Assembly (NCBI GenBank): GCA_020796225.1 | Contig: CM036756.1 | Location: forward strand, 63,603,644-63,667,643 | Origin: Arion vulgaris | Taxonomy: Eukaryota > Mollusca > Gastropoda > Stylommatophora > Arionidae | DNA: 64,000 bases | Direction: 5' to 3' | Shown here: positions 62,882 through 64,000 of the stretch, in pieces | Position numbering within the stretch: the stretch's first letter is position 1 | How the letters are laid out: each line of letters starts with the position of its first letter | Made by a program: the position numbers and the translations under genes | The notes under the pieces: model-generated | The model's input: only the letters and a program-made list of their open reading frames with translations | Told to the model about the DNA's origin: nothing | The model's database searches: none

Positions 62882-63117
62882 GAGCTTGTCCTAATGTCAC
62901 ATCTCCCATGTCTGAGCGTTAAACCAAATCTATATTTAGATTGTTTCAAACATTTGAAAAGCAAACTGTGTACAGAGGTTTAACATCTCGTTTGGAGTTG
63001 AGCCACTGGTAAAACAAACTATGTGTTCATTTGTCTTAGCTAACCGTTGCTAGAATGTTTGGTTCGTCATCCCGAAGAAGGAGAATTTAGGCACGACTTG
63101 GGATAAAATACGGTTTG
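62882..63117. other. Nothing recognised
   Basis: AT-rich spacer between two MITEs. Confidence 0.4.
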
Positions 63118-63125
63118 GTTTAGAT

Positions 63126-63569
63126 CAGCGTTTCAAAGTGGGCGGCACGCCCCAGTGGGCGGTGAAGCTTTCCAGGGTGGTGATAGTGGGTTCAGAAGAA
63201 TTTGGGGGTGTTCAGGCGATTACGGGTTAGTGGCCCTTAAAGAAGAAATTAATAACAAATATTTTAAAATAAATTATTTTCGTGATTTTGCGATTGAATA
63301 ATCATTTAAAATTTAAATTCTGCATTTAAATTCATCTTATGCCCATCTTGCCCGATCTATTTTTCATCACTTTTCTATTTCATGTATATAATCATTTGAA
63401 AATTGACCATGTATTACAGAAATATATATCAATTTTCTATGTCAAATAGAAAATACAGCATGTATATATGTGAGAGGGGCGCTGGCAAACTGTTATAATG
63501 TGGAGGGGGCGTTACAAAGTTTATGTTGTGCAAAGTGGGCGGTGGGCCGAAAAAGTTTTGGAATCTATG
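63126..63569. mobile_element. MITE-2 copy (hAT-type)
   Basis: 444 bp, CAGCGTTTCAAAGTGGGCGG to TTTTGGAATCTATG, sharing AAATGACC-type blocks (CATTTGAAAATTGACCATGT) and GTTATAATGTGGAGGGGGCG with 50060-50440. Duplication GTTTAGAT (63118-63125) and GTTTAGAA (63570-63577). It is 63 bp longer than the other copy, mostly from an extra segment at about 63215-63290. Confidence 0.92.
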
Positions 63570-63724
63570 GTTTAGAATTAGATAGACTAATGTGATCTGA
63601 GAGTACTACTTACTGCCTGTTTGCAATATCTTAGTTTGGTTTATTTATAAAATTATGTTGAATGTGTTAAATAATCTGGCATGAGTCAGATCTGACGGTC
63701 TTCGTGTTTTTCTTTCTTTCGTTC

Positions 63725-64000
63725 GCATCAATACAGTACAGTTATTCCTCTCGTACCGTTATACGTTACATAGAGACTTCAAGTAATATCTCCGTAGCTC
63801 TCTTTCCTGGACAACTCGCTCAATCTCTTCCATGTTGGAATTGAGTCCGAGATTTCTTGCCTCTCTCAGCAAAGTTCGTCTTAGGTTTCCTAGAGCGTTC
63901 TCTCTTTCTTGAACACTATGCCTCCCATTTCAATGCCCGATTTGCTATTCTTTGATCACTTCTTCTCAAAGTATGTCCAACATATCTCCATCTTCTCCTT
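63725..64000 (-). mobile_element. LINE-B 3' end, fourth copy, runs off the window
   Basis: The plus strand shows ATTCCTCTCGTACCGTTATA, then GAGCTCTCTTTCC-like and CTCGCTCAATCTCTTCCATG, then GTATGTCCAACATATCTCCA and TCTTCTCCTT. These are the reverse of the LINE-B tail at 3720-4005. Cut by the window end. Confidence 0.9.

Overview
The window looks like repeat-dominated, intergenic or intronic DNA from an animal nuclear genome. It has no bacterial operons, no complete host gene, AT-rich composition, many decayed non-LTR retrotransposons (LINEs), tRNA-derived SINEs, DNA transposons and about two dozen tandem arrays. The mixture of LINE tails ending in (ATG)n or (AAG)n, hAT and TA-flanked MITEs, and Merlin, Tc1 and mariner remnants suggests a lophotrochozoan, most likely a gastropod mollusc. 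That placement is inference only; no marker gene is present.

Layout. 1-1919 is a 63-bp satellite. 1935-6225 holds SINE and LINE tails and a palindromic mariner. 6581-7660 is two minisatellites. 8330-9770 has LINE tails, one carrying an internal 55-bp array. 9770-13240 is mostly unannotated apart from 52-bp and 37-bp arrays. 13240-15560 contains SINEs plus 25-bp and 16-bp arrays. 15675-23153 is SINE-dense with LINE fragments. 24129-26395 has a TA-type MITE and 15-bp and 19-bp arrays. 26530-32165 holds LINE tails and nested SINEs. 33224-34096 is a Merlin transposase relic. 34555-42180 is a LINE graveyard with reverse transcriptase (RT) and RNase H domains. 43165-48055 has arrays and LINE tails. 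49135-53850 holds SINEs, a hAT MITE and two striking minisatellites. 54195-55180 is a Tc1 relic. 55975-64000 has SINEs, hAT MITEs and three LINE tails.

Family labels used below are mine. SINE-1: tRNA-headed, about 420 bp, (ATG)n tail. SINE-2: tRNA-headed, about 250 bp. SINE-3 and SINE-4: related heads, (AAG)n tail, about 255 bp. SINE-5: tRNA-headed, poly-A, about 200 bp. SINE-6: about 205 bp. SINE-7, SINE-8 and SINE-9: tRNA-headed. Rep-10: (TTTG)n-headed repeat. MITE-1 and MITE-2: 8-bp target duplications, hAT-type. MITE-3: TA target duplication.

No cooperating gene set is visible. What can be read is history: insertions nested in older insertions with intact target-site duplications, and minisatellites that appear to have grown out of pieces of mobile elements. 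Roughly 11 kb, about one sixth of the window by my hand count, is tandem repeat. The only hint of a host gene is a possible terminal exon near 37.7 kb.
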